DNA of 64,000 nucleotides from Pseudomonas sp. SST3 (GTDB lineage Bacteria; Pseudomonadota; Gammaproteobacteria; Pseudomonadales; Pseudomonadaceae), in NCBI RefSeq assembly GCF_003325755.1, contig NZ_QORI02000001.1:1-64000 (forward strand), written 5' to 3'. How positions within the stretch are numbered: position 1 is the first letter of the stretch; each line of letters starts with the position of its first letter. Below the pieces are notes generated by a model. It searched no databases and had not been told where the DNA came from. It saw only the letters and a list, made by a program, of their open reading frames with translations. The translations under genes were made by a program, and so were the position numbers. Shown in pieces: positions 9,583 to 18,526 of this stretch.

Positions 9583-10641
9583 CTAGACCTCGGAATACAT
9601 TCGGCCGGGGTTGAAGATCCCCTGCGGATCGAGTTGCGTCTTCAGCTGGCGGTGATAGCGCAGCAGCGGCTCGCCCAATGGCTGGAACGGACTAGCGCAA
9701 GCGCTAGCGGTGAAGCAGATGGCGTGGCCGCCGACTTCAGCGGCAATGCCGCGAATGGCCTGCGCATCGGCATCGGACTTCAGCCAGCGCTGAGCACCGC
9801 CCCAGTCGATCAGCTGTACGCCGGGCAACGCCAGTTCGGCCGTATTGGTCGGCAGCGTCAACCGCCACAGCGGCCGTGCATCGGCGAAGAAGCCCAGGCG
9901 CTGTTCACGCAGGTCCTGCCAATACCCGCCATCGAGGGCTTCGCCACCGATACGCTCACAGGCGGCATTGACCGAGCCTTCGCCGCCCTCGAGACGCAGA
10001 TGCAGCGCACGGCCATCATGGCTGGCGGCGGTGATCGGCACGGGCTGCTGGCCCCATTCGGCGAGTTTGAGCAGCGCCCGATCGACGCTCATCTCGACCC
10101 GCAGACTGCGGCACAGACGTGGCTTGGGCAGCACTTTGAGCGAGACTTCGGTGAGCACGCCGAGACAGCCGAAGCTGCCAGCCATCAGCCGGGATAGGTC
10201 GTAGCCGGCGACGTTCTTCATCACCTCGCCGCCGAAGCGCAGATGCTTGCCGTGTCCAGTGATCACTCGCGAGCCCAAGACGAAATCGCGTACCGAGCCG
10301 GACCAGGGCCGACGCGGTCCGGACAGGCCCGCGGCGATCATACCGCCGACGGTGGCGCCCGGCCCGAAGTGCGGCGGCTCGCAGGGCAGCATCTGCCCAG
10401 CCTCGTCGAGAGCCGCCTCCAGCTCCGCCAATGGCGTACCGGCACGAACGGTGACCACCAGCTCTGTCGGGTCATAGCTGACGATGCCGCGGTGGCTGCG
10501 GATGTCCAGCAGCGTGCCCTCGACCGGACGGCCGAGAAACGCCTTGCTGCCGCCGCCCTGAATGCGCAGTGGGGTATTGCTGGCCAACGCCTGGTTGACC
10601 TGCTCGAGCAGCTGCTTGCTGTCGTCGAAGGAAACCGTCAT
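9583..10641 (-). CDS. glcE: Glycolate oxidase FAD-binding subunit
   Basis: Second flavin-type subunit of GlcDEF, 352 residues. The start is the ATG at 10641, which overlaps the glcD stop by one base (TGATG), implying translational coupling; a longer upstream frame lies within glcD and is rejected. It shows a FAD_binding_4 fold: LRIQGGGSKAFLG near residue 25, GATVGGMIAAGLSGP near residue 95 and KNVAGYDLSRLMAGSFGCLGVLTEV near residue 140. The protein is shorter than GlcD, as in other GlcE proteins. Confidence 0.95.
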   Translation of the reverse strand: MTVSFDDSKQLLEQVNQALASNTPLRIQGGGSKAFLGRPVEGTLLDIRSHRGIVSYDPTELVVTVRAGTPLAELEAALDEAGQMLPCEPPHFGPGATVGGMIAAGLSGPRRPWSGSVRDFVLGSRVITGHGKHLRFGGEVMKNVAGYDLSRLMAGSFGCLGVLTEVSLKVLPKPRLCRSLRVEMSVDRALLKLAEWGQQPVPITAASHDGRALHLRLEGGEGSVNAACERIGGEALDGGYWQDLREQRLGFFADARPLWRLTLPTNTAELALPGVQLIDWGGAQRWLKSDADAQAIRGIAAEVGGHAICFTASACASPFQPLGEPLLRYHRQLKTQLDPQGIFNPGRMYSEV

Positions 10642-12140
10642 CAGAAGCGCTCCAGTTCGGGGAAGGGCAACTGCCCGCCGTGCACGTGCATGCCGCCGAA
10701 TTCGGCGCAGCGGTGCAGCGTGGGAATATTCTTGCCGGGATTGAGCAGGCCACTCGGATCGAAGGCCGCCTTCACGGCGTGGAACAGGGTCAGCTCGTCG
10801 GCGTTGAACTGCGCGCACATCTGATTGATCTTCTCGCGGCCAACGCCGTGCTCGCCGGTAATGGAGCCGCCGACTTTCACACACAGCTCGAGAATCTTGC
10901 CGCCCAGCGCCTCGGCGCGTTCCAGCTCGCCTTCGGTGTTGGCGTCGAAGAGGATCAGCGGATGCATGTTGCCGTCGCCGGCGTGGAACACATTGGCCAC
11001 GCGCAGGCCGTATTCTTCGGACAGATCGGAAATCCCCTTGAGCACGCCTGGCAATTCGCGGCGCGGGATAGTCCCGTCCATGCAGTAGTAGTCCGGTGAT
11101 ATCCGCCCGACTGCCGGGAAGGCGTTCTTGCGCCCGGCCCAGAATTTCACTCGCTCGGCTTCGTCGCGCGCCTGGCGCACTTCGGTGGCACCGGCCAGTT
11201 TCAACACCTCGCTGACGCGCGCGCAGTCATCGACCACATCGGCTTCGACGCCGTCCAGCTCACAGAGCAGGATCGCCTCGGCGTCCACCGGATAGCCGGC
11301 ATGAATGAAATCTTCGGCGGCACGGATCGACAGGTTGTCCATCATTTCCAGGCCACCGGGAATGATGCCCGCGGCGATGATGTCACCCACCGCGCGACCG
11401 GCCTTTTCCACCGAGTCGAACGCGGCCAGCAGTACCCGCGCCACCTGCGGCTTGGGTAGCAGCTTGACCGTCACTTCAGTGACGATGCCGAGCATGCCTT
11501 CGGAGCCGGTGAACAGCGCCAGCAGGTCGAAGCCCGGTGAATCCAGCGCGTCGGAGCCGAGCACCATGCGCTCGCCCTCGACGGTAAGAATTTCGACCTT
11601 GAGCAGGTTGTGCACGGTCAGGCCGTATTTCAGGCAGTGCACACCGCCAGCGTTTTCGGCGACGTTGCCGCCGATCGAGCAGGCGATCTGCGACGAAGGA
11701 TCGGGCGCGTAGTAGAGGTCATAGGGCGCCGCGGCCTGGGAAATAGCCAGGTTGCGAACGCCGGGCTGAACACGGGCGAAGCGACCAGCCGGGTCGACTT
11801 CGAGAATCTTGTTGAAGCGCGCCATCACCAGCAGGATGCCCTGCTCCAACGGCAGCGCACCGCCGGACAACCCGGTACCGGCGCCGCGAGCGACGACCGG
11901 CACGCCGCGCTTGTGGGCAATCTTCAGCAGCGTTTCGACCTGTTCGATACGCTCGGGCAGCACTACCAGCATCGGCGTGGTGCGGTAGGCAGACAGGCCA
12001 TCGCATTCGTAGGGTTTGAGATCTTCCCCGCGGTGGAGGATGTCCAAGCCAGGCAGCTGGGCCTGCAACTCGGCAAGCAATGCCGCCTTGTCGACCTTGG
12101 GCAGCTCACCGTCGACGCGTTCGTCGTAGAGAATATTCAT
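10641..12140 (-). CDS. glcD: Glycolate oxidase FAD-linked catalytic subunit
   Basis: Oxidises glycolate (and D-lactate) to glyoxylate. 499 residues from MNILYDERVDGELPKVDK. The FAD-binding part spans roughly residues 55-230 with VVARGAGTGLSGGALP, APDPSSQIACSIGGNVAENAGG and GLTVHNLLKVE; the C-terminal FAD-oxidase domain ends with GSITGEHGVGREK, the conserved His-containing motif. First gene of the operon, divergent from glcC, with two GlcC-type palindromes in the gap. It could also serve D-lactate, but the complete glc operon favours glycolate. Confidence 0.96.
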   Translation of the reverse strand: MNILYDERVDGELPKVDKAALLAELQAQLPGLDILHRGEDLKPYECDGLSAYRTTPMLVVLPERIEQVETLLKIAHKRGVPVVARGAGTGLSGGALPLEQGILLVMARFNKILEVDPAGRFARVQPGVRNLAISQAAAPYDLYYAPDPSSQIACSIGGNVAENAGGVHCLKYGLTVHNLLKVEILTVEGERMVLGSDALDSPGFDLLALFTGSEGMLGIVTEVTVKLLPKPQVARVLLAAFDSVEKAGRAVGDIIAAGIIPGGLEMMDNLSIRAAEDFIHAGYPVDAEAILLCELDGVEADVVDDCARVSEVLKLAGATEVRQARDEAERVKFWAGRKNAFPAVGRISPDYYCMDGTIPRRELPGVLKGISDLSEEYGLRVANVFHAGDGNMHPLILFDANTEGELERAEALGGKILELCVKVGGSITGEHGVGREKINQMCAQFNADELTLFHAVKAAFDPSGLLNPGKNIPTLHRCAEFGGMHVHGGQLPFPELERF

Positions 12141-12240
12141 GGGCAGTTGGTGCTCTTGATTGTTCACCGCCAGCACGGCCAGCTGCGGTGGATTGCCGCA
12201 TCATTAGCTCGTCACCCCCTGATCGTCCACCGACAAAACC

Positions 12241-12255
12241 ACTGGTCCTACCAGT
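12241..12255. promoter_or_regulatory. Palindromic operator, probably for GlcC (site 1)
   Basis: The 15-base palindrome ACTGGTCCTACCAGT contains the TGGTnnnACCA half-sites known for FadR-subfamily GntR regulators. It lies about 100 bases upstream of glcD. An identical copy lies at 12348, close to glcC. Confidence 0.7.
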
Positions 12256-12347
12256 TTCTTTCGTCATGCTTTCATCATCCCGGCGTGAAATAGCCATATA
12301 TCAGGCCTACAACCACCCTCACCTGCATTGCGGTAGACTTTTGCCGT

Positions 12348-12362
12348 ACTGGTCCTACCAGT
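12348..12362. promoter_or_regulatory. Palindromic operator, probably for GlcC (site 2)
   Basis: Exactly the same 15 bases as the copy at 12241 (ACTGGTCCTACCAGT), ending 15 bases before the glcC start codon. The position overlaps or follows the likely glcC promoter, suggesting autorepression, while site 1 could control glcD. The centre-to-centre distance is 107 bases. Confidence 0.7.
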
Positions 12363-12377
12363 GAAAGGAGACCCTTA

Positions 12378-13148
12378 ATGCTGTCCGAAAACACCCAGGA
12401 ACGCCGCCAGCTGGCCGATATCGTTGCCGAGCGGATCGAGCGGCTGATCGTCGACGGCGTGCTCAAGGTCGGTCAAACCCTGCCGTCGGAGCGACGCCTG
12501 TGCGAGAAGCTCGGCATCTCGCGTTCGGCCTTACGCGAAGGGCTACGCGTGCTGCGAGGGCGCGGCATCATCGAAACCGCGCAAGGTCGCGGCTCCCATG
12601 TCGCCAGGCTGTCCGGCGAGCAGGACGCCAGTCCGCTGATGCACCTGTTCAACTCGCAACCACGTACCCTGTTCGATCTGCTCGAGGTCCGCGCGCTGCT
12701 GGAAGGCGAGTCGGCACGACTGGCGGCACTGCGCGGCACCGACGCCGACTTCGTTCTGCTACGCCGGCGCTACGAAGAAATGCTCGCCGCGCATACCGAA
12801 GAAGGCGCTGATCCACGAGAGCACGCACGGCTTGACCATGCCTTTCACCTGGCCGTCAGCGAGGCATCACACAACCCGGTGCTGGTTCATACCCTGCAAT
12901 CGTTGACCGATCTGATGCTGTCCACGGTGTTCGCCTCGGTAAACAACCTCTACCACCGTCCGTTGCAGAAGCGGCAGATCGATCGCCAGCACTCGCGGCT
13001 GTTCCACGCCATCACCGAGCGGCTGCCAGACCAGGCCCAGCGCGCCGCGCGCGACCATATCCACAGCATTCGTGACAACCTCAAGGAGATCGAGCAGGAG
13101 GAGCAGCGCCTGGTCCGCGCCACCATGCGCCTGGAGGGCTGGACATAA
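12378..13148 (+). CDS. glcC: GntR/FadR-family regulator of glycolate use
   Basis: Transcription factor of 256 residues. The N-terminal winged helix has GQTLPSERRLCEKLGISRSALREGLRVLRGRGIIETAQGRGSHVA (about residues 35-75), the GntR signature. The C-terminal FCD domain has LEVRALLEGESARLAA and DHAFHLAVSEASHNPV with HSRLFHAI, carrying the Asp and His residues that usually bind metal and ligand. It is divergent from glcD, and the two 15-bp palindromes between them are likely its binding sites. In E. coli GlcC activates the operon with glycolate as inducer; the same role is inferred. Confidence 0.9.
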   Translation: MLSENTQERRQLADIVAERIERLIVDGVLKVGQTLPSERRLCEKLGISRSALREGLRVLRGRGIIETAQGRGSHVARLSGEQDASPLMHLFNSQPRTLFDLLEVRALLEGESARLAALRGTDADFVLLRRRYEEMLAAHTEEGADPREHARLDHAFHLAVSEASHNPVLVHTLQSLTDLMLSTVFASVNNLYHRPLQKRQIDRQHSRLFHAITERLPDQAQRAARDHIHSIRDNLKEIEQEEQRLVRATMRLEGWT

Positions 13149-13253
13149 GATCCATCGTGAACGGCAGGCGTAAGGTGTGCCTTGGCTCGGGTTTGGAGCG
13201 GCCTTCGTGCCGCATGCTAGACTCGGCGCTTCTTTTCGCTGCCGCTATCGCTC

Positions 13254-13793
13254 GTGCCCGACTTCCAGACTTGGCTGACCGCCGACCGCTTCTCCGTTCC
13301 GCTCGATCCTGCCCTTCACGACTGGCTATTTGTCGATAGAGGCTCGCTGACGCGACGCCTTACCCTTCTCGCCGATGGCGCCTTCAGTGTGCTGCCGCTC
13401 GCAGAAGGCTGGCAGACACTGCGTGATGACGAATGCGCGGCGCTGGGCGTGGCGAGCGGCAGCCAGGGCTGGGTTCGCGAGGTGTATCTGCGCGGGCAGC
13501 TGCAACCCTGGGTTTTTGCCCGTAGCGTCGCGGCCCGCAGTGCTCTGGAGCACTCCGGCCTCGACCTGCAAAGCCTCGGCAGCCGGTCGCTGGGCGAGCT
13601 GTTGTTCAGTGACCGCGCCTTCGCTCGCGGCCCGCTGGAAGCCTGTCGTTATCCAGCCGCCTGGCTCCCCGAAGAGATTCGTCAGGAGCAGCTGTGGGCG
13701 CGACGCTCATGCTTCACCCAGAAGGGGCTGGGCGTACTGGTGGCTGAAGTGTTTCTGCCGACCCTGTGGCGCGCGGCACGGATCGATGGCTGA
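13254..13793 (+). CDS. ubiC: Chorismate lyase
   Basis: Converts chorismate to 4-hydroxybenzoate and pyruvate, the first committed step of ubiquinone synthesis. 179 residues from a GTG start (MPDFQTWLTADRF). Family features include WVREVYLRGQLQPWVFARSV, carrying the conserved Arg that binds chorismate, and late LWARRSCFTQKGLGVLVAEVFLP. It is followed by ubiA, its pathway partner, in the standard order; the 58-base gap suggests one transcript. Confidence 0.93.
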   Translation: MPDFQTWLTADRFSVPLDPALHDWLFVDRGSLTRRLTLLADGAFSVLPLAEGWQTLRDDECAALGVASGSQGWVREVYLRGQLQPWVFARSVAARSALEHSGLDLQSLGSRSLGELLFSDRAFARGPLEACRYPAAWLPEEIRQEQLWARRSCFTQKGLGVLVAEVFLPTLWRAARIDG

Positions 13794-13851
13794 AGGCTGA
13801 GCAGACTGCGCGTCACCTGCCGGCACCCCGTAACTGTTTGGAGACCCGCCG

Positions 13852-14748
13852 ATGTATCAGAAGCTTCTGCAATCGAGCAATCGCCTGCATCCGCGCGCCT
13901 GGGATTTCATCCAGCTGATGCGTCTGGATCGCCCGATCGGCACGTATCTGCTTCTATGGCCGACCCTCTGGGCGCTGTGGATCGCTGGCGAAGGCTCACC
14001 CAGCGTCAAAAATTTGGTGATCTTCGTCCTTGGCGTAATTCTCATGCGCGCCGCCGGCTGCGTCATCAACGACTTTGCCGATCGCAACTTCGACGGTCAC
14101 GTCAGCCGCACCAAGAGCCGCCCGCTGGCTACCGGCAAGATCACAGTGAAAGAAGCCTGGACGCTGTTCGCCGTTCTCGTCGCCCTGAGTTTCGTTCTGG
14201 TGCTACTCACCAATGCGGCAACCGTCTGGCTGTCCTTCGGCGCGCTCGGTGTCGCGGCGCTCTATCCCTTCATGAAGCGCTACACCTACTACCCCCAGGT
14301 CGTGCTCGGCGCGGCCTTTTCCTGGGGCATGCTAATGGCGTTCACCGCCGAGCGTGGCGAGCTGCCGCCGGAAGCCTGGCTGCTGTTTATCGCCAACGTG
14401 GTCTGGACCGTGGGCTACGACACCTACTACGCCATCGCCGACCGTGATGACGATTTGAAGATCGGCATCAAATCCACCGCGATCCTGTTCGGTGAAGCCG
14501 ACCGGGTGATCATCCTGACCTTGCAAGGTCTGGCGCTGTTCTGTCTGATTCTCGCCGGCGTGCGCTTCGAGCTGGGACAGTGGTTCCACCTGGGCCTGAC
14601 GATTGCAGCGCTGTGCTTTGCCTGGGAATTCTGGACAACCCGCTCACGCAAGCCGCAGGTCTGCTTCAAAGCGTTTCTGCATAATCATTGGGCGGGGCTG
14701 GCGATTCTTGCCGGAATCATTCTGGATTACGCGACAAAGGCGAGTTAA
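13852..14748 (+). CDS. ubiA: 4-hydroxybenzoate octaprenyltransferase
   Basis: Inner-membrane prenyltransferase that attaches the polyprenyl tail to 4-hydroxybenzoate. 298 residues with about eight membrane segments. Both Asp-rich motifs are present: [20 protein letters not shown] near residue 75 and [21 protein letters not shown] near residue 190, which bind Mg-diphosphate. A TGGAG ribosome site precedes the ATG. Uses the product of ubiC immediately upstream. Confidence 0.95.
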   Translation: MYQKLLQSSNRLHPRAWDFIQLMRLDRPIGTYLLLWPTLWALWIAGEGSPSVKNLVIFVLGVILMRAAGCVINDFADRNFDGHVSRTKSRPLATGKITVKEAWTLFAVLVALSFVLVLLTNAATVWLSFGALGVAALYPFMKRYTYYPQVVLGAAFSWGMLMAFTAERGELPPEAWLLFIANVVWTVGYDTYYAIADRDDDLKIGIKSTAILFGEADRVIILTLQGLALFCLILAGVRFELGQWFHLGLTIAALCFAWEFWTTRSRKPQVCFKAFLHNHWAGLAILAGIILDYATKAS

Positions 14749-14818
14749 GAGCTGGAAGCCGTGAGAACCGAGCCAGACAGCGTTTACTCCTGCTCCAGGC
14801 GTCAAGCTTCCGACTACT

Positions 14819-14836
14819 CTGTAACATCCCTGCAAT
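14819..14836 (+). promoter_or_regulatory. PHO-box-like site upstream of phoB
   Basis: CTGTAACATCCCTGCAAT consists of two CTGnnA-type seven-base half-sites spaced by four bases, close to the known PHO box pattern (CTGTCAT-n4-CTGTCA). It lies 49 bases upstream of phoB, consistent with autoregulation of phoBR under phosphate limitation. The second half-site is imperfect. Confidence 0.5.
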
Positions 14837-14884
14837 ATTTCCGTTATCTAATGCCGAGCGACAAGAAACGGACCGAGAGCGGAC

Positions 14885-15574
14885 ATGAACGGTAAATGCA
14901 TACTGATCGTCGATGACGAAGCACCGATCCGGGAGATGATTGTGGTCGCCCTGGAGATGGCCGGCTACGAATGCCTCGAAGCAGATAACACGCAGCAGGC
15001 TCACGCGCTGATCATCGATCGTCAACCAGATCTGATCCTGCTCGACTGGATGCTCCCCGGCACTTCCGGCATCGAGCTGGCCCGACGCCTCAAGCGCGAC
15101 GAAATGACCGTCAACACACCGATCATCATGCTCACTGCCAAAGATGCCGAGGACAACAAGATCCAGGGGCTGGAAGTGGGCGCCGACGACTACATCACCA
15201 AACCGTTTTCGCCGCGCGAACTGGTGGCGCGCCTGAAAGCGGTGCTGCGCCGCGCAGCGCCCAATGACACCGAGGCGCCCATCGAGATTGGTGGTTTGCT
15301 GCTCGACCCCATCAGCCACCGCGTCACGATCGATGGCACCCCGGCCGACATGGGCCCTACCGAGTACCGTTTGCTGCAGTTCTTCATGACCCACCAAGAG
15401 CGCGCCTACACCCGCGGGCAATTGCTAGATCAGGTCTGGGGCGGCAATGTGTATGTCGAAGAGCGCACCGTGGATGTGCATATCCGCCGCCTGCGCAAGG
15501 CGCTGGGCGACACCTATGAAAGCCTGGTGCAGACCGTGCGCGGCACCGGTTATCGTTTTTCCACCAAGAGCTGA
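14885..15574 (+). CDS. phoB: Phosphate regulon response regulator
   Basis: OmpR-class DNA-binding response regulator, 229 residues. The receiver domain has the acidic pair DDE near residue 10, the phospho-acceptor Asp in [10 protein letters not shown] near residue 53 and the conserved Lys in [20 protein letters not shown]. The winged-helix domain has [47 protein letters not shown]. Paired with phoR downstream; PhoB activates phosphate-scavenging genes. Confidence 0.96.
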   Translation: MNGKCILIVDDEAPIREMIVVALEMAGYECLEADNTQQAHALIIDRQPDLILLDWMLPGTSGIELARRLKRDEMTVNTPIIMLTAKDAEDNKIQGLEVGADDYITKPFSPRELVARLKAVLRRAAPNDTEAPIEIGGLLLDPISHRVTIDGTPADMGPTEYRLLQFFMTHQERAYTRGQLLDQVWGGNVYVEERTVDVHIRRLRKALGDTYESLVQTVRGTGYRFSTKS

Positions 15575-15708
15575 ACCGATCCGCCTCCGGGCCGCTATGG
15601 CGATGTGGTCGCCCAGCCGGTCACTCAGGGTCCGAACCGCCGAGCCTTGGCCGGCGTTGTACAGCATGATTTCCGGCCGGCCCCAAGCTGCCTCAAGGAG
15701 CGTTAGCG

Positions 15709-17010
15709 GTGAACCAAAACTGGCAAGGCGCGCTGGTGCGCCAGCTGCTTCTGCTGTTGGGCGGCGGCCTGCTGCTGGGCCTGATCACTGGCGAGTACGC
15801 CTGGGCCCTGGTCGTGGGTCTGATTGCCTATCTCAGCTGGACGCTGCAGCAAATGCGACGCTTGCTGCAGTGGCTCAAGCGCAACACACCGGACGACCCT
15901 CCACCGGACAGCACAGGGCTGTGGGGCGATATCTTCGACAACCTCTATCAGATGCAACGCCGAGACATTCGCCTGCGCGGTCAGCTGCAATCGGTGATCG
16001 ACCGCGTTCAGGGCTCTACTACGGCACTGAAAGATGCGGTAGTCATGCTCGACAGCGACGGCAATCTGGAATGGTGGAACCCCGCCGCAGAGCGCCTGCT
16101 GGGTCTGAAGAAGCCACAGGATACCGGGCACCCGGTCGGCAATCTGATACGCCACCCAAGCTTCAAGGAATATTTCGACAGCGGTCGTCATGAAGAGCCT
16201 CTGGTGCTTGCATCACCGGTCAATGAGCGCCTCTGGCTGCAGTTCACCATCACCCATTACGGCAACAGTGAGCACCTGATGGTTGTGCGCGACATCTCCC
16301 GCCTTCATCAGCTGGAGCAGATGCGCAAGGACTTCGTCGCCAATGTTTCCCATGAGCTGCGCACGCCGCTGACGGTAATTTCCGGCTATCTGGAAACCAT
16401 GCTCGAACACACCGATGAAATGCCACCGCGATGGCCGCGGGCGCTGAATCAGATGAACGAGCAGGCCGGACGCATGCAGCATTTGCTCAACGATCTGTTG
16501 CTGCTGGCCAAGCTGGAAGCCACCAGTCCCCCAGCCAACGCTCAACCGGTGGCCATCGCCACCGTGCTGCAGTCGATTAGGAGCGACGCCCAGGCGTTGT
16601 CGGCCGATCGCAACCATGACATCCATCTCGAAGCCGACCCCACCCTGCTACTCAAGGGAAGCGAAGCCGAGCTGCGCAGCGCCTTTTCCAACCTGGTGTT
16701 CAATGCGGTGAAGTACACCCCGGCCGGAGGCGAGGTTCGGATCCGCTGGTGGTGCAGCGAGCATGGCGCGCACCTGGCCGTGGAGGACTCGGGGATCGGC
16801 ATCGAATCCAAGCACTTGCCGCGCATTACCGAACGCTTCTACCGGGTCGACTCGAGCCGCGCCAGCAATACCGGCGGCACCGGACTGGGTCTGGCGATCG
16901 TCAAGCATGTGCTGCTTCGCCATCACGGGCGTCTGGACGTTAACAGCACGCCGGGCAAAGGCAGCATCTTTACCTGCCATTTCCCACTGTCTCAGGCCAC
17001 CACGCAGTGA
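15709..17010 (+). CDS. phoR: Phosphate regulon sensor histidine kinase
   Basis: Inner-membrane kinase of 433 residues, GTG start. Two close N-terminal membrane segments (about residues 8-45) with almost no periplasmic loop, a charged linker, a PAS domain (DAVVMLDSDGNLEWWNPAAERLLGL), HisKA with FVANVSHELRTPLTVISGYLETM (His near residue 215), and a catalytic domain with NLVFNAVKYTP, VEDSGIGI and GGTGLGLAIV. This architecture is that of PhoR, which senses phosphate through the Pst complex and PhoU. It phosphorylates PhoB from the upstream gene. Confidence 0.95.
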   Translation: MNQNWQGALVRQLLLLLGGGLLLGLITGEYAWALVVGLIAYLSWTLQQMRRLLQWLKRNTPDDPPPDSTGLWGDIFDNLYQMQRRDIRLRGQLQSVIDRVQGSTTALKDAVVMLDSDGNLEWWNPAAERLLGLKKPQDTGHPVGNLIRHPSFKEYFDSGRHEEPLVLASPVNERLWLQFTITHYGNSEHLMVVRDISRLHQLEQMRKDFVANVSHELRTPLTVISGYLETMLEHTDEMPPRWPRALNQMNEQAGRMQHLLNDLLLLAKLEATSPPANAQPVAIATVLQSIRSDAQALSADRNHDIHLEADPTLLLKGSEAELRSAFSNLVFNAVKYTPAGGEVRIRWWCSEHGAHLAVEDSGIGIESKHLPRITERFYRVDSSRASNTGGTGLGLAIVKHVLLRHHGRLDVNSTPGKGSIFTCHFPLSQATTQ

Positions 17011-17065
17011 GCTCCGGCTCTGGCCACTGATCGACGCCCTTATCGGCGCCTTGAATTTACCAGGG

Positions 17066-17088
17066 GACGGCCCCATTCTTGGGCCGTC
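17066..17088 (+). terminator. Hairpin after phoR
   Basis: GACGGCCC at 17066-17073 pairs perfectly with GGGCCGTC at 17081-17088 around a seven-base loop. It lies 55 bases after phoR and 20 bases before the next start codon. There is little T tract, so it could be a weak terminator or lie in the leader of the downstream gene. Confidence 0.4.
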
Positions 17089-17108
17089 ATCCACTACCCG
17101 AAACCTTC

Positions 17109-18449
17109 ATGGACCCCTCCCCTAGTTACGCTGCAACCTCCTACTTTGCCGATTTCGGCCTGATTCTTTTTGCCCTGCTCCTGGTTCTGCTCAACGGTTT
17201 TTTCGTTGCTGCAGAGTTCGCCATGGTCAAGCTACGCGCCACCAAAGTCGAAGCCATTGCCAAACAACACGGCTGGCGAGGACACATCCTGCGCAAGGTG
17301 CACTCGCAGCTCGACGCCTACCTGTCCGCCTGTCAGCTAGGGATCACGCTCGCGTCCCTCGGCCTCGGCTGGGTCGGTGAACCGGCCTTCGCCCACCTGC
17401 TCGAGCCACTGCTGGCGGCCGTTGGCGTGCAATCGCAGGCCGTGGTGCACGGCATCGCCTTCTTCACCGCGTTCTTCATCATTTCCTACCTGCACATCGT
17501 GGTTGGCGAGCTGGCGCCGAAATCCTGGGCGATTCGCAAGCCCGAGCTGTTGTCGCTGTGGACGGCCGCACCGCTGTACCTGTTCTACTGGGCCATGTAC
17601 CCAGCCATTTATCTGCTCAACGCCAGCGCCAACGCGATCCTGCGCGTCGCCGGTCAGGGCGAGCCGGGGGGTCACCATGAACATCACTACAGCCGCGAGG
17701 AGCTGAAGCTGATCCTGCATTCCAACCGCGCGCTGGACCCGGCCAATCAGGACATCAAGGTGTTGGCCTCCGCCGTGGAGATGAGCGAGCTGGAAGTCGC
17801 CGATTGGGCCAACTCACGCGAAGACCTTCTGCAGCTGGAACATGACGCATCGCTGGCCGATATCCTCGACCTGATCCGCCGCCACAAGTACAGCCGCTAT
17901 CCAGTGTTCGATACCGCACAGGGCGAGTACATCGGCCTGCTGCATATCAAGGATTTGCTGTTGGCCCTGGCCAGCGACGAACAGCTGGCGCAGCACTTCG
18001 ACCTCACCGCCCTGCTGCGACCGCTGGAAAGAGTGCCCCGGCACCTGCCGCTGAATGCGCTACTGGATCAGTTCCGCCAAGGTGGTGCCCATTTCGTGTT
18101 GGTGGAGGAAGGCGACCACAAGGTGGTGGGTTTCCTGACCATGGAGGATGTGCTCGAGGTGCTGGTCGGCGATATCCAGGACGAGCATCGCAAGACCGAG
18201 CGCGGCATCCTCGCCTACCAGCCAGGCAAGCTGCTGGTACGCGGCGATACGCCGCTTTTCAAGGTGGAGCGGCTGCTGAATGTCGATCTCGACCACATCG
18301 AGGCGGATACCCTCGCCGGCCTGATCTACGAAACCCTGAAGCGGGTTCCAGAGGAAAACGAAGTCGTGTTCGCCGAGGATCTGCAGATTGTCATCAAGAA
18401 AATGCGCGGCCCGAAAATCGTACTGGCCAAGGTGCTGAAGCAGGACTAG
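17109..18449 (+). CDS. CNNM-domain/CBS-domain membrane protein (hemolysin C/CorC-like)
   Basis: Membrane protein of 446 residues; start at 17109 (MDPSPSYAATSYFADFG). The N-terminal DUF21/CNNM domain has about four membrane segments (ILFALLLVLLNGFFVAAEFAMVKLR; CQLGITLASLGLGWVGEPAFAHL; HIVVGELAPKSWAIRKPE). A CBS pair follows (roughly residues 210-340, with HKYSRYPVFDTAQGEYIGLLHIKDLL and FVLVEEGDHKVVGFLTMEDVLEVLVGDI) and a CorC_HlyC domain ends the protein. Relatives act in Mg2+/Co2+ resistance or export and are often mis-named hemolysins. Its place after phoR is conserved in Pseudomonas. Confidence 0.85.
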   Translation: MDPSPSYAATSYFADFGLILFALLLVLLNGFFVAAEFAMVKLRATKVEAIAKQHGWRGHILRKVHSQLDAYLSACQLGITLASLGLGWVGEPAFAHLLEPLLAAVGVQSQAVVHGIAFFTAFFIISYLHIVVGELAPKSWAIRKPELLSLWTAAPLYLFYWAMYPAIYLLNASANAILRVAGQGEPGGHHEHHYSREELKLILHSNRALDPANQDIKVLASAVEMSELEVADWANSREDLLQLEHDASLADILDLIRRHKYSRYPVFDTAQGEYIGLLHIKDLLLALASDEQLAQHFDLTALLRPLERVPRHLPLNALLDQFRQGGAHFVLVEEGDHKVVGFLTMEDVLEVLVGDIQDEHRKTERGILAYQPGKLLVRGDTPLFKVERLLNVDLDHIEADTLAGLIYETLKRVPEENEVVFAEDLQIVIKKMRGPKIVLAKVLKQD

Positions 18450-18526
18450 TGGCAAGCCAATCAGCCAAGTGACCGATGAATCTCGGGCAGGCACTGCCGC
18501 TCAGGGCATGAAGCTTGACGCCAGCC

